From: DATMRF01 sp035566435 | Lineage (GTDB): Bacteria > Verrucomicrobiota > Verrucomicrobiia > Limisphaerales > UBA8199 | DNA length: 64,000 nt | Direction: 5' to 3' | Assembly (NCBI GenBank): GCA_035566435.1 | Contig: DATMRF010000117.1 | Location: 124,001-188,000, forward strand | Part shown: piece after piece, positions 42,852 to 52,400 of the stretch | Layout of the letters: each line of letters opens with the position of its first letter | How positions within the stretch are numbered: the first letter of the stretch is position 1 | Notes under the pieces: model-generated | Database searches by the model: none | What the model saw: the letters and a program-made list of their open reading frames with translations, nothing else | What the model was told of the DNA's origin: nothing | Made by a program: the position numbers and the translations under genes

Positions 42852-45106
42852 CAATGGTGATGATGCGGTGGCACGCTGTTGGTATCAATGCGGAAGCTCT
42901 TGAGGTTCCAGGGAGTGGCCTGAGCCTGGTCTTCCCGGACTTTATAGAACCGATCCATCGTCAGGCCGGTAAGAATTTGAGTGCGGCCGGTCCGGGGCCA
43001 GAAAATTTCCACCTGAGCGATGGATTGCGCCTGGCCAAGGCCGATTTCCTGGCGTAACGGAGAGGCGCCGAAACTGCCGCCGGTTCCCACGGTTTTGTAG
43101 TAACTGCGTTCACCGGAGGCACTCCGGACCACGACGCGGATCCGAGCGCCGATCGCCGCCCGATTTGATTGAACCCCTTCGAGCTTGAGCGTGACCCAAT
43201 GATTGCTGGTGCCCGGATTCAAGTAGAGCACGTTGTGATAAACGTCGCCGCTGACCGCGCCACCCATGTTTTCGTAAATGTCCTGATTTCCGTCATTGTC
43301 GATGTCGCCGAACGACACGCCATGGCCCTTCTGTAGATTACCGAAACCCCCGGCGGTTGTGACGTCCTGAAACCTTTTGCCGGCGTCGTTACGGAACATC
43401 CGATTTGGCACAATCGTCGCCAGGTCCGGGTCACCGGTTCCGAGATAAAAATCCAGATAACCGTCGTTGTCCAGGTCTCCAAAGTTGGAGCCCATGGCGT
43501 GCAAGACGTGGTAAAGCCCCATTTGTTGTGTTACGTCGGTGAACGTCCCATCGTGATTGTTGTGGTAAAGGCGGGCCCGCTCGGCATTGGTCGGCAGCCC
43601 CAGGTAATCCGCGCAAATATCCCCAACATTATTGATGCGATAGCCGGAAACAAAGAGGTCATCCCAACCGTCGTTATCGTAGTCAAAGAACCAGCAGGGA
43701 AAACTGTAGAGCGGCTCGGTCACCCCGGCCTGCCTGGCGACATCGGTGAACTTCCAGATTGGCTTGCCCGCCGCGTTGGTGCCAGCGGGTCCGTCGTTGC
43801 GAAACAAAACATTGGGCGCGCCTAGAACTGAAAGGTACAGATCGGGCCGGCCGTCGTGGTTGAAATCCGCGCTGCAGACACCTTTGACAAACCCAATGAA
43901 GCCCACGCCGCACTCCAGGGCGCATTCGGTAAACGTGCCGTCATGGTTATTGTGGTAGAGCTCGCAACGATTGGTGCTTGGTCCAACCGATTCGTGGCCG
44001 ACGAACAAATCGAGCCAGCCATCATTGTCGTAGTCGAACCACACCGCTGTCTGAGAAGGTTTGAGGGAAAGCAACCCTGCCGCCTCGGTTACATCCTCAA
44101 AGGTGCCGTCGCCGTTATTGCGCAATAAAGATTTCGGTAAGCGGCCTTCGTCCCGCAACCAGGCTCCGCGCAACACCAACACGTCGGGAAAGCCGTCGTT
44201 ATTATAATCGGCCTGGATCAGGTTCAATCCGCCGACTTCTCCCAGCAGCCCTGCCTGTTCGGTTCGTTCGCTGAACGTGCCATCCCCGTTATTGTGATAG
44301 AGGCGAAGTTGATCCTGAAAGCCGATCGAGGAACACATTATGTCCAGATTCCCGTCCCCATCGAAGTCCTCCAAAATGCTGCCGCCCGATCGCTTCATCG
44401 GGTCCACTCCCAGCGCGCCCGCGACGTCTGGAAAGTGTTCGAGCGGGTATGCCGAAGCAAAGGCGCTGGGCGGGACCAACCATCTGGCCGGCACTTTGTC
44501 CGGGTATTCGCCCACCGTCATGCTGGCAATATTCAGTAGCCAGCGAGCGGAAAGGTCGTTCGTGTTTTGTTCAAGAACTTCCGTGAGGATTTGAATGGCG
44601 TGGCGTGAGCCCTCCTGGAATCGATGAATGCCCCGACCCTGGATCGGCGCCAGGCATGATTCGGGATTATGGTCCGCCAGGCAGTTGGTCATCTCGCCAA
44701 TCCTCATCCAGCAGAGCGCTTCCTTGAGCTTTAACGTCGACCAGTTCCTTTTCGAACCTTCCGGGTTGTATGCTCTGAACCCGCTCTCGAAGCCTTCGAA
44801 CTCCCGCAGCGCGTCCTCGTTCTGGCCGGAGTCCAATAACTCGCAGGCCAGGGAATATTGCAGATTCAAATGTTGAGCGGGATCCTTGGTTTCCGCCACC
44901 TTCGCTCGCAGCAGCTTGGCGCGCTCGGTATTCAGAAAAATATTGTTCACCGGGTTTGCCTGAGCTGCCAGTTTTTGCAGCCGCTCCGCCATGCCAATCG
45001 TGCCGGGCCCCCGCGGATCCCGCGCCGCCTCGGCCGAAAAGCCGTGGAACCCGCCAGCGAAGACCAAGGAAAGAAGGCACAGCAACGCTCGGCCGCGCAG
45101 CGCCAT
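42851..45106 (-). CDS. CRTAC1 family protein with native poly-His C-terminus
   Basis: 751 residues from ATG 45106 (MALRGRALLCLLSLVFAGG, signal peptide); an in-frame ATG at 45211 is possible but lies by repeat DNA. N-terminal ~220 residues are helical with a TPR-like character (LQYSLACELLDSGQNEDALREF). Then FG-GAP blades with DFDGDGNLDIM, DYNNDGFPDVLVL, DYDNDGWLDLFVG and YLDFYLGTGD, and a C-terminal ASPIC domain (SNHWVTLKLEGVQSNRAAIGA then VEIFWPRTGRTQIL). The protein ends SVPPHHHH; similar His tails are seen in other family members. Stop/start overlap with 39003-42851 shows they form one operon. Confidence 0.87.
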   Translation of the reverse strand: MALRGRALLCLLSLVFAGGFHGFSAEAARDPRGPGTIGMAERLQKLAAQANPVNNIFLNTERAKLLRAKVAETKDPAQHLNLQYSLACELLDSGQNEDALREFEGFESGFRAYNPEGSKRNWSTLKLKEALCWMRIGEMTNCLADHNPESCLAPIQGRGIHRFQEGSRHAIQILTEVLEQNTNDLSARWLLNIASMTVGEYPDKVPARWLVPPSAFASAYPLEHFPDVAGALGVDPMKRSGGSILEDFDGDGNLDIMCSSIGFQDQLRLYHNNGDGTFSERTEQAGLLGEVGGLNLIQADYNNDGFPDVLVLRGAWLRDEGRLPKSLLRNNGDGTFEDVTEAAGLLSLKPSQTAVWFDYDNDGWLDLFVGHESVGPSTNRCELYHNNHDGTFTECALECGVGFIGFVKGVCSADFNHDGRPDLYLSVLGAPNVLFRNDGPAGTNAAGKPIWKFTDVARQAGVTEPLYSFPCWFFDYDNDGWDDLFVSGYRINNVGDICADYLGLPTNAERARLYHNNHDGTFTDVTQQMGLYHVLHAMGSNFGDLDNDGYLDFYLGTGDPDLATIVPNRMFRNDAGKRFQDVTTAGGFGNLQKGHGVSFGDIDNDGNQDIYENMGGAVSGDVYHNVLYLNPGTSNHWVTLKLEGVQSNRAAIGARIRVVVRSASGERSYYKTVGTGGSFGASPLRQEIGLGQAQSIAQVEIFWPRTGRTQILTGLTMDRFYKVREDQAQATPWNLKSFRIDTNSVPPHHHH

Positions 45107-45195
45107 CGCGGAACTTGGTCTGAATCCGAGTAAAATTCGGCAGAAAAACTTTCTCACATGATCGGGTTTCGAGTGAACCGTACCTCGAATCATCC

Positions 45196-45229
45196 AACCT
45201 GCAACCTGCAACTTTCAACCTGCAACAGA
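45196..45229 (+). repeat. Heptamer array, unit AACCTGC
   Basis: AACCTGC, AACCTGC, AACTTTC, AACCTGC, AACAGAC; the same family as 6684-6718 in opposite orientation. It overlaps the alternative upstream start of the CRTAC1 gene. Confidence 0.88.
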
Positions 45230-45270
45230 CATAACGCGTTCGTTCAAAGCTTGCCTCAACGTCGGCGCTA

Positions 45271-45295
45271 ATAGGGGTCGGTGATAACTATTGAC
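45271..45295. repeat. REP-like end next to RAYT remnant
   Basis: ATAGGGGTCGGTGATAACTA then TTGACA, overlapping the stop codon of the RAYT C-terminal fragment. Related to 33765-33786. Confidence 0.65.
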
Positions 45296-45689
45296 ATTTT
45301 TCATCTTCTTTGCGCTTTTGCACCAAGCAGTTTGACACGTGCTTCCATGCGCCCATGTTAAGCCGACGGGCGATCCATTTCAATGTCATCGTGGTGCGGG
45401 CGCGCAACTGGCAAGCGATCTCGACCTTCTCCGGGTCGCCTTTGCGCCGGCAGTTGAGCTCCGCTTCCGCCCAGCCTCGCCGGCGTAATTCCTCCTTTAC
45501 GACGCGCTCGGCATGTAACAGGTCGGCGTCGCGCAACTCGGGTCCATAGGGGTCGGCGCGGCGCTCGTGCATCTGCGCCAACAGTTCCTCTTTGAACGCC
45601 TTGTCTCCCGGAAACCAGCCTCGTTCCACGGCTTTCCAGTCAGCCGGGAAACGGGTCGAACCGTAGATTGGAACTGGAGTCGTGCGCAT
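45288..45689 (-). pseudogene. RAYT transposase C-terminal remnant
   Basis: 133 codons: DWKAVERGWFPGDKAFKEEL, ADLLHAERVVKEELRRRGW, LNCRRKGDPEKVEIACQLR and TTMTLKWIARRLNMG. This is the helical C-terminal extension carried by Verrucomicrobial RAYT-type transposases (the TTMTL-WIA-RL-MG motif); the catalytic HUH/Tyr N-terminal domain is absent. A second RAYT fragment, from the other end of such a gene, lies at 38440. Inactive. Confidence 0.72.
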
Positions 45690-46529
45690 GGCGCCGTTTC
45701 CATTGCGGGTTTCTCACGGGGATGCACCCAATGATATGCATCCCCAAGCTCGCCGTCCGCTACCAGCCCAGGAAGGCAGTTTTTGCGACCCTTCGTGCCC
45801 TTTTGTGGCTAAACATTTTCTCCCCGCCGTCCAACCCCGCCCCTCGCCCCTCGACTCTCGACCATTCCTGACTATTCCACGCAGGATACTTTGGGATGCT
45901 TTTGCGACACTTTTGGGACGCTTTGAAAATGCAAAAACCTGGGTAAATAGGCCCTTGGGACGCCGGGACGCTTCGTTTACCCCCTCGCCGCACGCGAAAG
46001 AATCACGACCGCCCGGCAACCCTGTCACCCTCAAGGCCAAAGGTTGCCACAAACCTTACCGGCGACCGGCTCGCTTCTTGCCAACCCTTGCCCGCGACTC
46101 GAGACTTGAGACCTGTCACCGTTTGTCACCGTTTGTCACCGCTGGAAACGCACAGATCCATCGGTAAACACGGGCTTGTCACCGTGTCACCGCTGTTTTA
46201 CCCCCCTTCAGCACACATTACTTTTTACACCCTCCCTCCGCGTACCTGGGTCGGCCGGCCCGGTATCCGCCACTCACAGTCAGTATCACCTAACCTTCAG
46301 GGATCAGCCCTTGCCAACCCTCATGGATCATCCTTGTCAACCTCAAGGATCAGCCTTTGGCAACCCCTGAAACGCGCAATCACTCGGTAAATACGGCGGG
46401 TGGAAACGTTTCCACCCATGGATCACCCCTGGATCACCCCCTGGCGCGAAAGAAAGAATCACGACTGCCCAGCGACCCTGTCACCCTACAACACCAAAGA
46501 AAGCTCACCGGCGACCCGCTCAATCCGTG

Positions 46530-46557
46530 TAATCCGTGTAATCCGTGGTCCAAACCT
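46530..46557 (+). repeat. Nonamer array, unit AATCCGTGT
   Basis: AATCCGTGT, AATCCGTGT, AATCCGTGG; related arrays at 47505-47535 (ATCCGTGTC) and 46626-46650, and in reverse at 29546-29575. Confidence 0.85.
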
Positions 46558-46662
46558 CCTTTGTCACACTGTCACACCCTGTCACGCGCAGCCGGCTATT
46601 CTCCACCTTCCCTCCCTCCCTTTCCGCGTGTTCCGTGTATTCCGCGGTTCATTGACGCTCCT

Positions 46663-46717
46663 GTCACGGGTTTGTCGCGGCTTTGTCCCGGATTTGTCCC
46701 GGATTTGTCACGGCTCA
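46663..46717 (+). repeat. 11-bp array, unit GTCCCGGATTT
   Basis: GTCACGGGTTT, GTCGCGGCTTT, GTCCCGGATTT twice and GTCACGGCTCA: five consecutive 11-bp units. Confidence 0.92.
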
Positions 46718-47877
46718 AAAACCGCTAAAATTTCCCAGCAAATACCGCGTTGTCACGGTGTCACGGGTCAAAACCACCCCCCTGCGCGCACAACACCATC
46801 GCCGTCCCCAGAGCCTCACCCTTCCGCCATTCCCGGCTGGCGTCTTCCCCGGTCCAGCGACACTCCTGTCACACCTTGTCACGGTTCAAAGCGTGACAGG
46901 GTGAGCCTTGTCACGCTTTCAAAAGTGAAAATCCCTCGTCAAACACGGCCTTGTCACGGTGTCACGCTTTGAAAGCTCTCCACCCCACCCTCGCCGGAGA
47001 AAATAAAATTTATCCTTCAGCCTTTAGCCTTCCCATCCCAACTGCCGATAGCTCCCGCTGGCCTGTCCCCGCATCCGCACCTATCTGCAGCCATCTGCAG
47101 TCATCTGCAGCCATGTGCATAGTGAAAGTCTTCCCCACCCCGTCTGCACTCGATTACGCTTAATTTCAGCTACGGACGCCCAATTACGGGAAATTCCTCC
47201 AGGGCCGAACTGCAGTTTTCGCCTTTCTGCCCGCGCCCGCCTTCGTGCTCTGCCCCTGTCAACTGTCAACTTTCCAAAGTTGACACAATCGTTCTTCTCA
47301 ACTTCGACCAACCGCGGCCAACCGCGGCCAACCGCGCGCTTCCCGGTCAAAGTTCAGCCCACATCGATATCACCTAATAACACTTTATATCAGTTACTAA
47401 CACCTACTACCGCGTACTAACACTTCCCGCATTTTGCCACGAACTGTTATTCGCTCCCCGCACCCAGCCCGATCATCACTTTGTGCCTTCTTGTCGTTAT
47501 TCGGTCCTCGTCCGTGCCATCCGTGTCATCCGTAGTTCAACACCTCCCCGCTCAAGTTCGCTCTCGCAAAAACTCGACCAATCTCGACTAATCTTGAGTA
47601 ATCTCGACCAAAATTAATTTCCCCCTTTCAGGGACTTCGGACGTTGGCCTTTCGACCTAGCGGGCAAACCGACGTTTTCTCTGGGAAAAAGCGGACCTGA
47701 CCCTGCTGGGACGACGTGAACGTGTACTACGTCTTGGGCACATTGGTCGTCAGAACAGGGCCGATCAGACGAACCCCGGCCTGCAGACGCCCCGGTTTCG
47801 GAACGTTCAGTTTTAGGTTGAAATTCTTCGCTGACAGTGGATATTAGTAGAGGTATAAGAGCAGATTGGGTGATTTT

Positions 47878-48201
47878 ATGAAAACATCCCCGTTCATTCT
47901 GGCGTCCGTCATCACATTGGCTGCTGCTTCTGGCGTCTCGGCTGGCGACCGGCCCAAGACCGACAAGGCCACTACTACTCCGGCGGCGGAGCCGGCGAAG
48001 GCCTCACCGGCCCAGACTCAAGCCCCGCTGAAGGAAAAGAAGGTCGAAATCACCGGGTCGTACGTGAAGCGCGAGGTCCGGCGTAATGGCCAAATCACCG
48101 ACGGCATGAACCCGGTGCTGGTGATTGACAGCAAGTCTATCCAGACCAGTGGGGCTTCGGATCTGCGACAGTTGCTTGTCCGTCAGGGCGTCAACCGTTA
48201 A
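47878..48201 (+). CDS. Small secreted protein resembling a lone TonB-receptor plug segment
   Basis: 107 residues from ATG 47878. Signal peptide MKTSPFILASVITLAAASGV then SAG. A low-complexity Lys/Thr/Pro-rich linker leads to VEITGSYVKREVRRNG, NPVLVIDSKSIQTSGASDLRQLL, the pattern of the first part of a TonB-dependent receptor plug domain (V-TGS, P-VID, SGA-D-L). No barrel follows, and an intact downstream frame is absent, so it is either a stand-alone plug-like protein or the retained stump of a receptor. GAGG lies in the leader. Confidence 0.6.
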   Translation: MKTSPFILASVITLAAASGVSAGDRPKTDKATTTPAAEPAKASPAQTQAPLKEKKVEITGSYVKREVRRNGQITDGMNPVLVIDSKSIQTSGASDLRQLLVRQGVNR

Positions 48202-48428
48202 CGCCGGGTCCGAAGTCCGTTCAGTTTGTGCAAACATTGGCGGGCGTGGCTATTGCCGCGCCAGTCGAGTTCTTAATTTGGGTCACGGGTCCCCGTCCGC
48301 TGGCGCGAATAGGGTTAAAGACTCCTTCCGCCTCCCTTCCTTCCGTGAACCCCATCGAGCCCGCGGTTCGGAACCGCCGCAGACGTTTTTCCATTTGAAC
48401 TTGCAATCCTGGACCTTAGCCTGTCCGG

Positions 48429-49454
48429 GTGAATCAGAACGTGCCGAGCGTCACGGTGTTGATCGCCGCCCGCCCGGGCCAGGCGGAGGTTAAGGCCGTT
48501 GACGCCAGCCGTGCGCTGGATTATCCGGCCGACAAACTGGAAATCATTGTGGCCCGGGGCAAACAGCCCTCGGCCCAGCGCAACGCCGCGCTGAAAGCCG
48601 CGCGCGGAGAACTCACCTACTTTCTCGACGATGATTCCTTGCCGGAGGCTGCAAATCTGCGGCGAGCCATCGCACACTTCAGCAGGCCGGAGGTCAAAAT
48701 GGTCGGCGGCCCGAATGTCTGCCCGCCGGCGGCGCCCGAGCTGGAGCAAGTCTTTGCGCTAGTGTTAGGAAGCTGGCTGGCACTCGGGCCGAGCCGCGCA
48801 CGGTACACACCGGTGGGACAGGTCCGCGAGACCAGCGAGAAGGAATTGATTCTGTGCAACCTGGTCGCGCGCCGGGACGCGATGCTGGAGTTAGGGGGGT
48901 TCAACGAAGCACTCTATCCCAACGAAGAAAATGCCTTGATGGACGAGCTGCAGAAGCGCGGGGGCAAGCTCGTTTATGACCCGGCGTTTGTGGTGCATCG
49001 GCGGCCCCGTCCAAATCTCGCGGCGTTTGCCAGGATGCTGATGACTTATGGGCGTGGCCGGGCGGAGCAATTCAGGCTGCACCCCACTCCCGGGTCGGCG
49101 CTCAACTTTGTCCCGCCGCTCTTTCTGGTTTACCTGGTGTCGTTGGTTGCCGTGCCCTGGGTCGGGACGATTCTTTTGGTCCCCCTCGGGGTGTACGGCT
49201 TGGCGGTGTTGACGCAGGCGGCGGTCCTGAGAGTCTCAAGTCCCAAGTCTCAAGTCCCAGGTTCGCACTCCACGGTCCAAAGTCCACCTACGAGTACAGG
49301 GCAACAAGTATTTCGGCGCGTTGCGGTGATTCCGCTGATCTGTCTGACTCATGTGCTCTATGGTGCGGGGTTCTGGCGAGGCTTGTTCACGAGGCTGGGC
49401 ACCGGTGCGCAGCCGCCGCCGCCGGCAGTGGTCCTTGAGACTGTCGCGCGGTGA
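48429..49454 (+). CDS. Family 2 glycosyltransferase, membrane-bound
   Basis: 341 residues from GTG 48429. GT2 motifs: SVTVLIAARPGQAEV, KLEIIVARGKQPSAQRNAA, LTYFLDDDSLPE (DDD metal/sugar-nucleotide site), LCNLVARRDAMLELGGFNE and NEENALMDELQKRG. Two C-terminal membrane helices (FVPPLFLVYLVSLVAVPWVG, ILLVPLGVYGLAVL and a late one). A heptamer array at 49233-49288 is translated in frame as a loop between helices. The stop overlaps the glnE start as GTGA. Confidence 0.86.
   Translation: MNQNVPSVTVLIAARPGQAEVKAVDASRALDYPADKLEIIVARGKQPSAQRNAALKAARGELTYFLDDDSLPEAANLRRAIAHFSRPEVKMVGGPNVCPPAAPELEQVFALVLGSWLALGPSRARYTPVGQVRETSEKELILCNLVARRDAMLELGGFNEALYPNEENALMDELQKRGGKLVYDPAFVVHRRPRPNLAAFARMLMTYGRGRAEQFRLHPTPGSALNFVPPLFLVYLVSLVAVPWVGTILLVPLGVYGLAVLTQAAVLRVSSPKSQVPGSHSTVQSPPTSTGQQVFRRVAVIPLICLTHVLYGAGFWRGLFTRLGTGAQPPPPAVVLETVAR
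49233..49288 (+). repeat. Heptamer array inside the GT2 gene
   Basis: GTCTCAA, GTCCCAA, GTCTCAA, GTCCCAG, GTTCGCA, CTCCACG, GTCCAAA, GTCCACC. Three units equal seven codons, so the frame survives; the product is a VSSPKSQVPGS-type loop. Confidence 0.88.
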
Positions 49455-52400
49455 AGACGCCGCTCTGGACAAACGCCATCAAGAGCTGCGCTGATCCGCA
49501 GCGGGCTGGACATTTTCTGGACCTGCTGGCAAGCACACCTGCCCGCGAAGCACTAACGTCCTTTTCGCCTGAACAGGCGGGCATCCTGGCTGCCTTATTC
49601 AGCGGCTCGCAGGCGCTCAGCAACACCCTCGTCACCCACCCTGATTGGCTCGCGATTTTTGAGCCTGAACGTCTGAAATTCGCCCGACGCAAGCAGGGGT
49701 TGCAACAGGAGGTAAGTCGCGCCCTGCAGCCGCTCCTCCAGCAACGCGATTACGCTGCGGCGTTGGCGCGAGTGCGCGAGTTCAAGCAACGCGAGATGCT
49801 GCGCATCGGCGCCCGGGACCTCGCCCGCTTGGGGCGGCTGCCGGAAATTTTGCTGGAGCTTTCCGATGTGGCTGAGGTTTCCCTCGACGGGGTTTGGCGG
49901 GTCTGCCATTCGCAATTGACCGAGCGTTATGGCCGGCCCTACCACCAGGATGCGTCCGGCCGCTGGCGCAAAACCTCGGCTTGCGTGCTCGGGATGGGCA
50001 AACTAGGCGGGCAGGAACTCAACTACAGCTCGGATGTCGATCTCCTGCTGGTCTATAGCGAGGAGGGGGAGGTTTACGCTCACGAGCCCCCGGCAATGGA
50101 GGCGGAAAAGGGCGGCCGCGGACGGAAGCGTGCGCACTCCGATGCGCCACGGCCCGTGCTGGCGAACCACCAGTTTTTCAAACGGCTCGCAGAAGCCTTC
50201 ATCGCGGAAGTGACACGCCTGGCGCCGGAAGGGGCGCTTTACCGGATCGATTTCAGGCTGCGGCCCGAAGGCGAGGGCGGACCGCTGAGCCGTTCGCTCG
50301 CCAGTTACGAGAACTACTACGCCCAATGGGGTCAGACCTGGGAGCGAATGATGCTGATCAAGGCCCGCGGCGTTGCCGGCGATGAAATGCTGGCGGCGGA
50401 GTTTCTCGAGATGGTCCAGCCTTTTAGGTACCCTCGTTCGATCAATGACGGCGTCCTGGGTGAGGTCGGGGCGATGAAAGACCGGATTGAAAACGAGGTG
50501 GTCAAGGCCGGCGAACTTGAGCGGAACGTGAAACTCGGGCGCGGCGGCATCCGGGAAATCGAGTTTATCGCGCAATCCGTGCAGTTGCTGCACGCCGGCA
50601 GGCAGCCGTTCCTACAGGGAGCTCAGACGCTGCCCTGTCTGGAAAAGCTCGTGCAGTACGAGCTCTTGTCCGCTGTGGACTCGCGCCTGCTGCGGGACGC
50701 CTACGTGTTCCTCCGCGAGGTCGAGCACCGCCTCCAAATGGAGGATAACCGGCAGACCCACACAATCCCGGCCAACCGGCCGGCCCAGGAACGGCTCGCG
50801 CGCCTGCTCGGGTTCAGCCATGCCCGCGAGTTCGAATCGGCGCGCCAGGAACACACTGTCAACGTCCGCCGCATCTTCGATGAACAGCTCAAGGCCGAAG
50901 TCCCCCAACTCAGCGCCGGGTCGCCTTTCCCGCGCCATTTCGAAGGTGCCGAGGCCGAGTGGAAGCGGCTCCTTGCTGACCACGCTTTCAAGGACGTGGA
51001 CAAGGCCTTTCGTGTGCTGCGGGAGTTCGTCGAAGGTCCCGGTTTCGTGCATGTGTCGCCGCGCACCAGCGAGCTGGCCTTTCAGTTGTTGCCGAAGTTT
51101 TTTGCTCTGTGCCCTCACGAAGGTGCTTGCGAAGCACGTCCAAAGTCCCAGGTCTCAAGTCCCAGGTCTCAAGCTTCAGGTCTCAAGTCCCGGGCTCAAG
51201 GTCCAGGGTCTGCCCACGCAAACGGGGCAGCGAGAGCGCCGCTTTCCGATCCCGACCGCGTGGTGACACGGCTGGACAATTTTATCGGCGCGTATGGGGC
51301 ACGGGCGACGCTCTTTGAGTTGTGGGCGCACAACCCGGCGATTTTTGAACTGTTGGTGCTGCTGTTCGACCGTTCGGAATTCCTCGCCGAGCTCTCCATC
51401 CGCACGCCGGATCTTGTGGATGAATTGGTTGCCAGCGGCCGTTTGCGCCAGCGGAAAACCGCGGAGGAAACCCTGCGCGATTTGCGGCATGGGGTGCGCG
51501 ATGCAGACCAACACCTTTGGCTGCGCCGGTATCACCAGGCCGAGCTCATGCGCATCGGCTTGCGGGACATCCTCGGCCTGGCGGATTTCGAACAATACCT
51601 GACCGAGCTGTCCGCCCTTGCCGATGCTTGCCTGCAGTACGCGCTCGAAGTGGTGTTGCGCAAACACCGCCTCAAGGCACCACCTTTTGCCATCATCGGC
51701 CTCGGCAAATTGGGCGGCGCGGAAATCGATTACGGGTCGGACCTGGACATCGTGTTCGTGGCGGACGCTAAGGCGAAAAACCTGACGCGACTTTCACGGT
51801 TGGCCCTGGAGGTGATGGAGTTGGTCTCGCGCCGGACGGAGCAAGGTCTGGTCTTTCATACCGACGCGCGGCTGCGGCCGGACGGCGAAAAGGGCCTGCT
51901 CGTCAATACGCTGAAGGCTTATAAGGATTATTATCGGCACCGTGCCCACCTTTGGGAAATCCAGACTCTCACGCGCACGCGCCCCGTGGCTGGCGACCTG
52001 GTGGTGGGGCAGCAATTCCAAAACCTGGCGGCCGCGTTGACGAACTTTGCCGCTCCGAGCCTGCCGCTGGCGGCCTACTCGCCCGATTGGAAGCAGAAGA
52101 TCCATCAGATGCGCCTGCGCATCGAGAAGGAACGCACCCGGCGCAGCCAGGATGAGCTGGCCATCAAGACCGGCTCCGGGGGCTTGATGGACGCTGAATT
52201 TGTCGCACAGTCGCTGTGCATGGAGTACGGCTGGCAGGAGGCCAACACGATGAGGGCGCTGGAAAAAGGGCGCGACGCTGCGGTCCTTCCCGGCGCGGAC
52301 AAACTCATCCGCCATTATCGCGAACTCCGGCGTGTCGAGGGTATCCTGCGGCGCTGGAGCTACGAAGGTGAAACCGTGTTGCCCGACGACCCGGAGCCCT

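Larger units (their letters stand above)
45690..47877. other. 2.2-kb gene-free region dense in short-period repeats, strong C-over-G skew
   Basis: No open frame has protein-like composition. The plus strand is C-rich and G-poor between about 45770 and 47640. The word GTCAC recurs many times, with arrays at 46115-46145 (10-bp period GTCACCGTTT), 46663-46717 (11-bp period, five units GTCACGGGTTT to GTCACGGCTCA), a nonamer array AATCCGTGT (46530-46557), a decamer ACCGCGGCCA (47312-47340), CATCTGCAG units (47086-47116) and CTCGACCAAT units (47574-47611). CGTGACA/TGTCACG inverted pairs occur at 46877-46902. Confidence 0.8.

Noticed and set aside
42851..42865. Poly-His end as a cloning tag artefact
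   Set aside because: Only four His codons, in a natural gene coupled to the next one by overlapping stop/start codons.
45682..46972. Two ORFs (161 and 190 codons) in the gene-free region
   Set aside because: Composition is Pro/Ser/His/Thr-rich and follows the GTCAC and heptamer arrays; no domain, no SD.
45690..47877. CRISPR array or replication origin
   Set aside because: Repeats are 7-11 bp with no 20-40 bp spacers; no clear DnaA-box cluster or dnaA/parAB genes.
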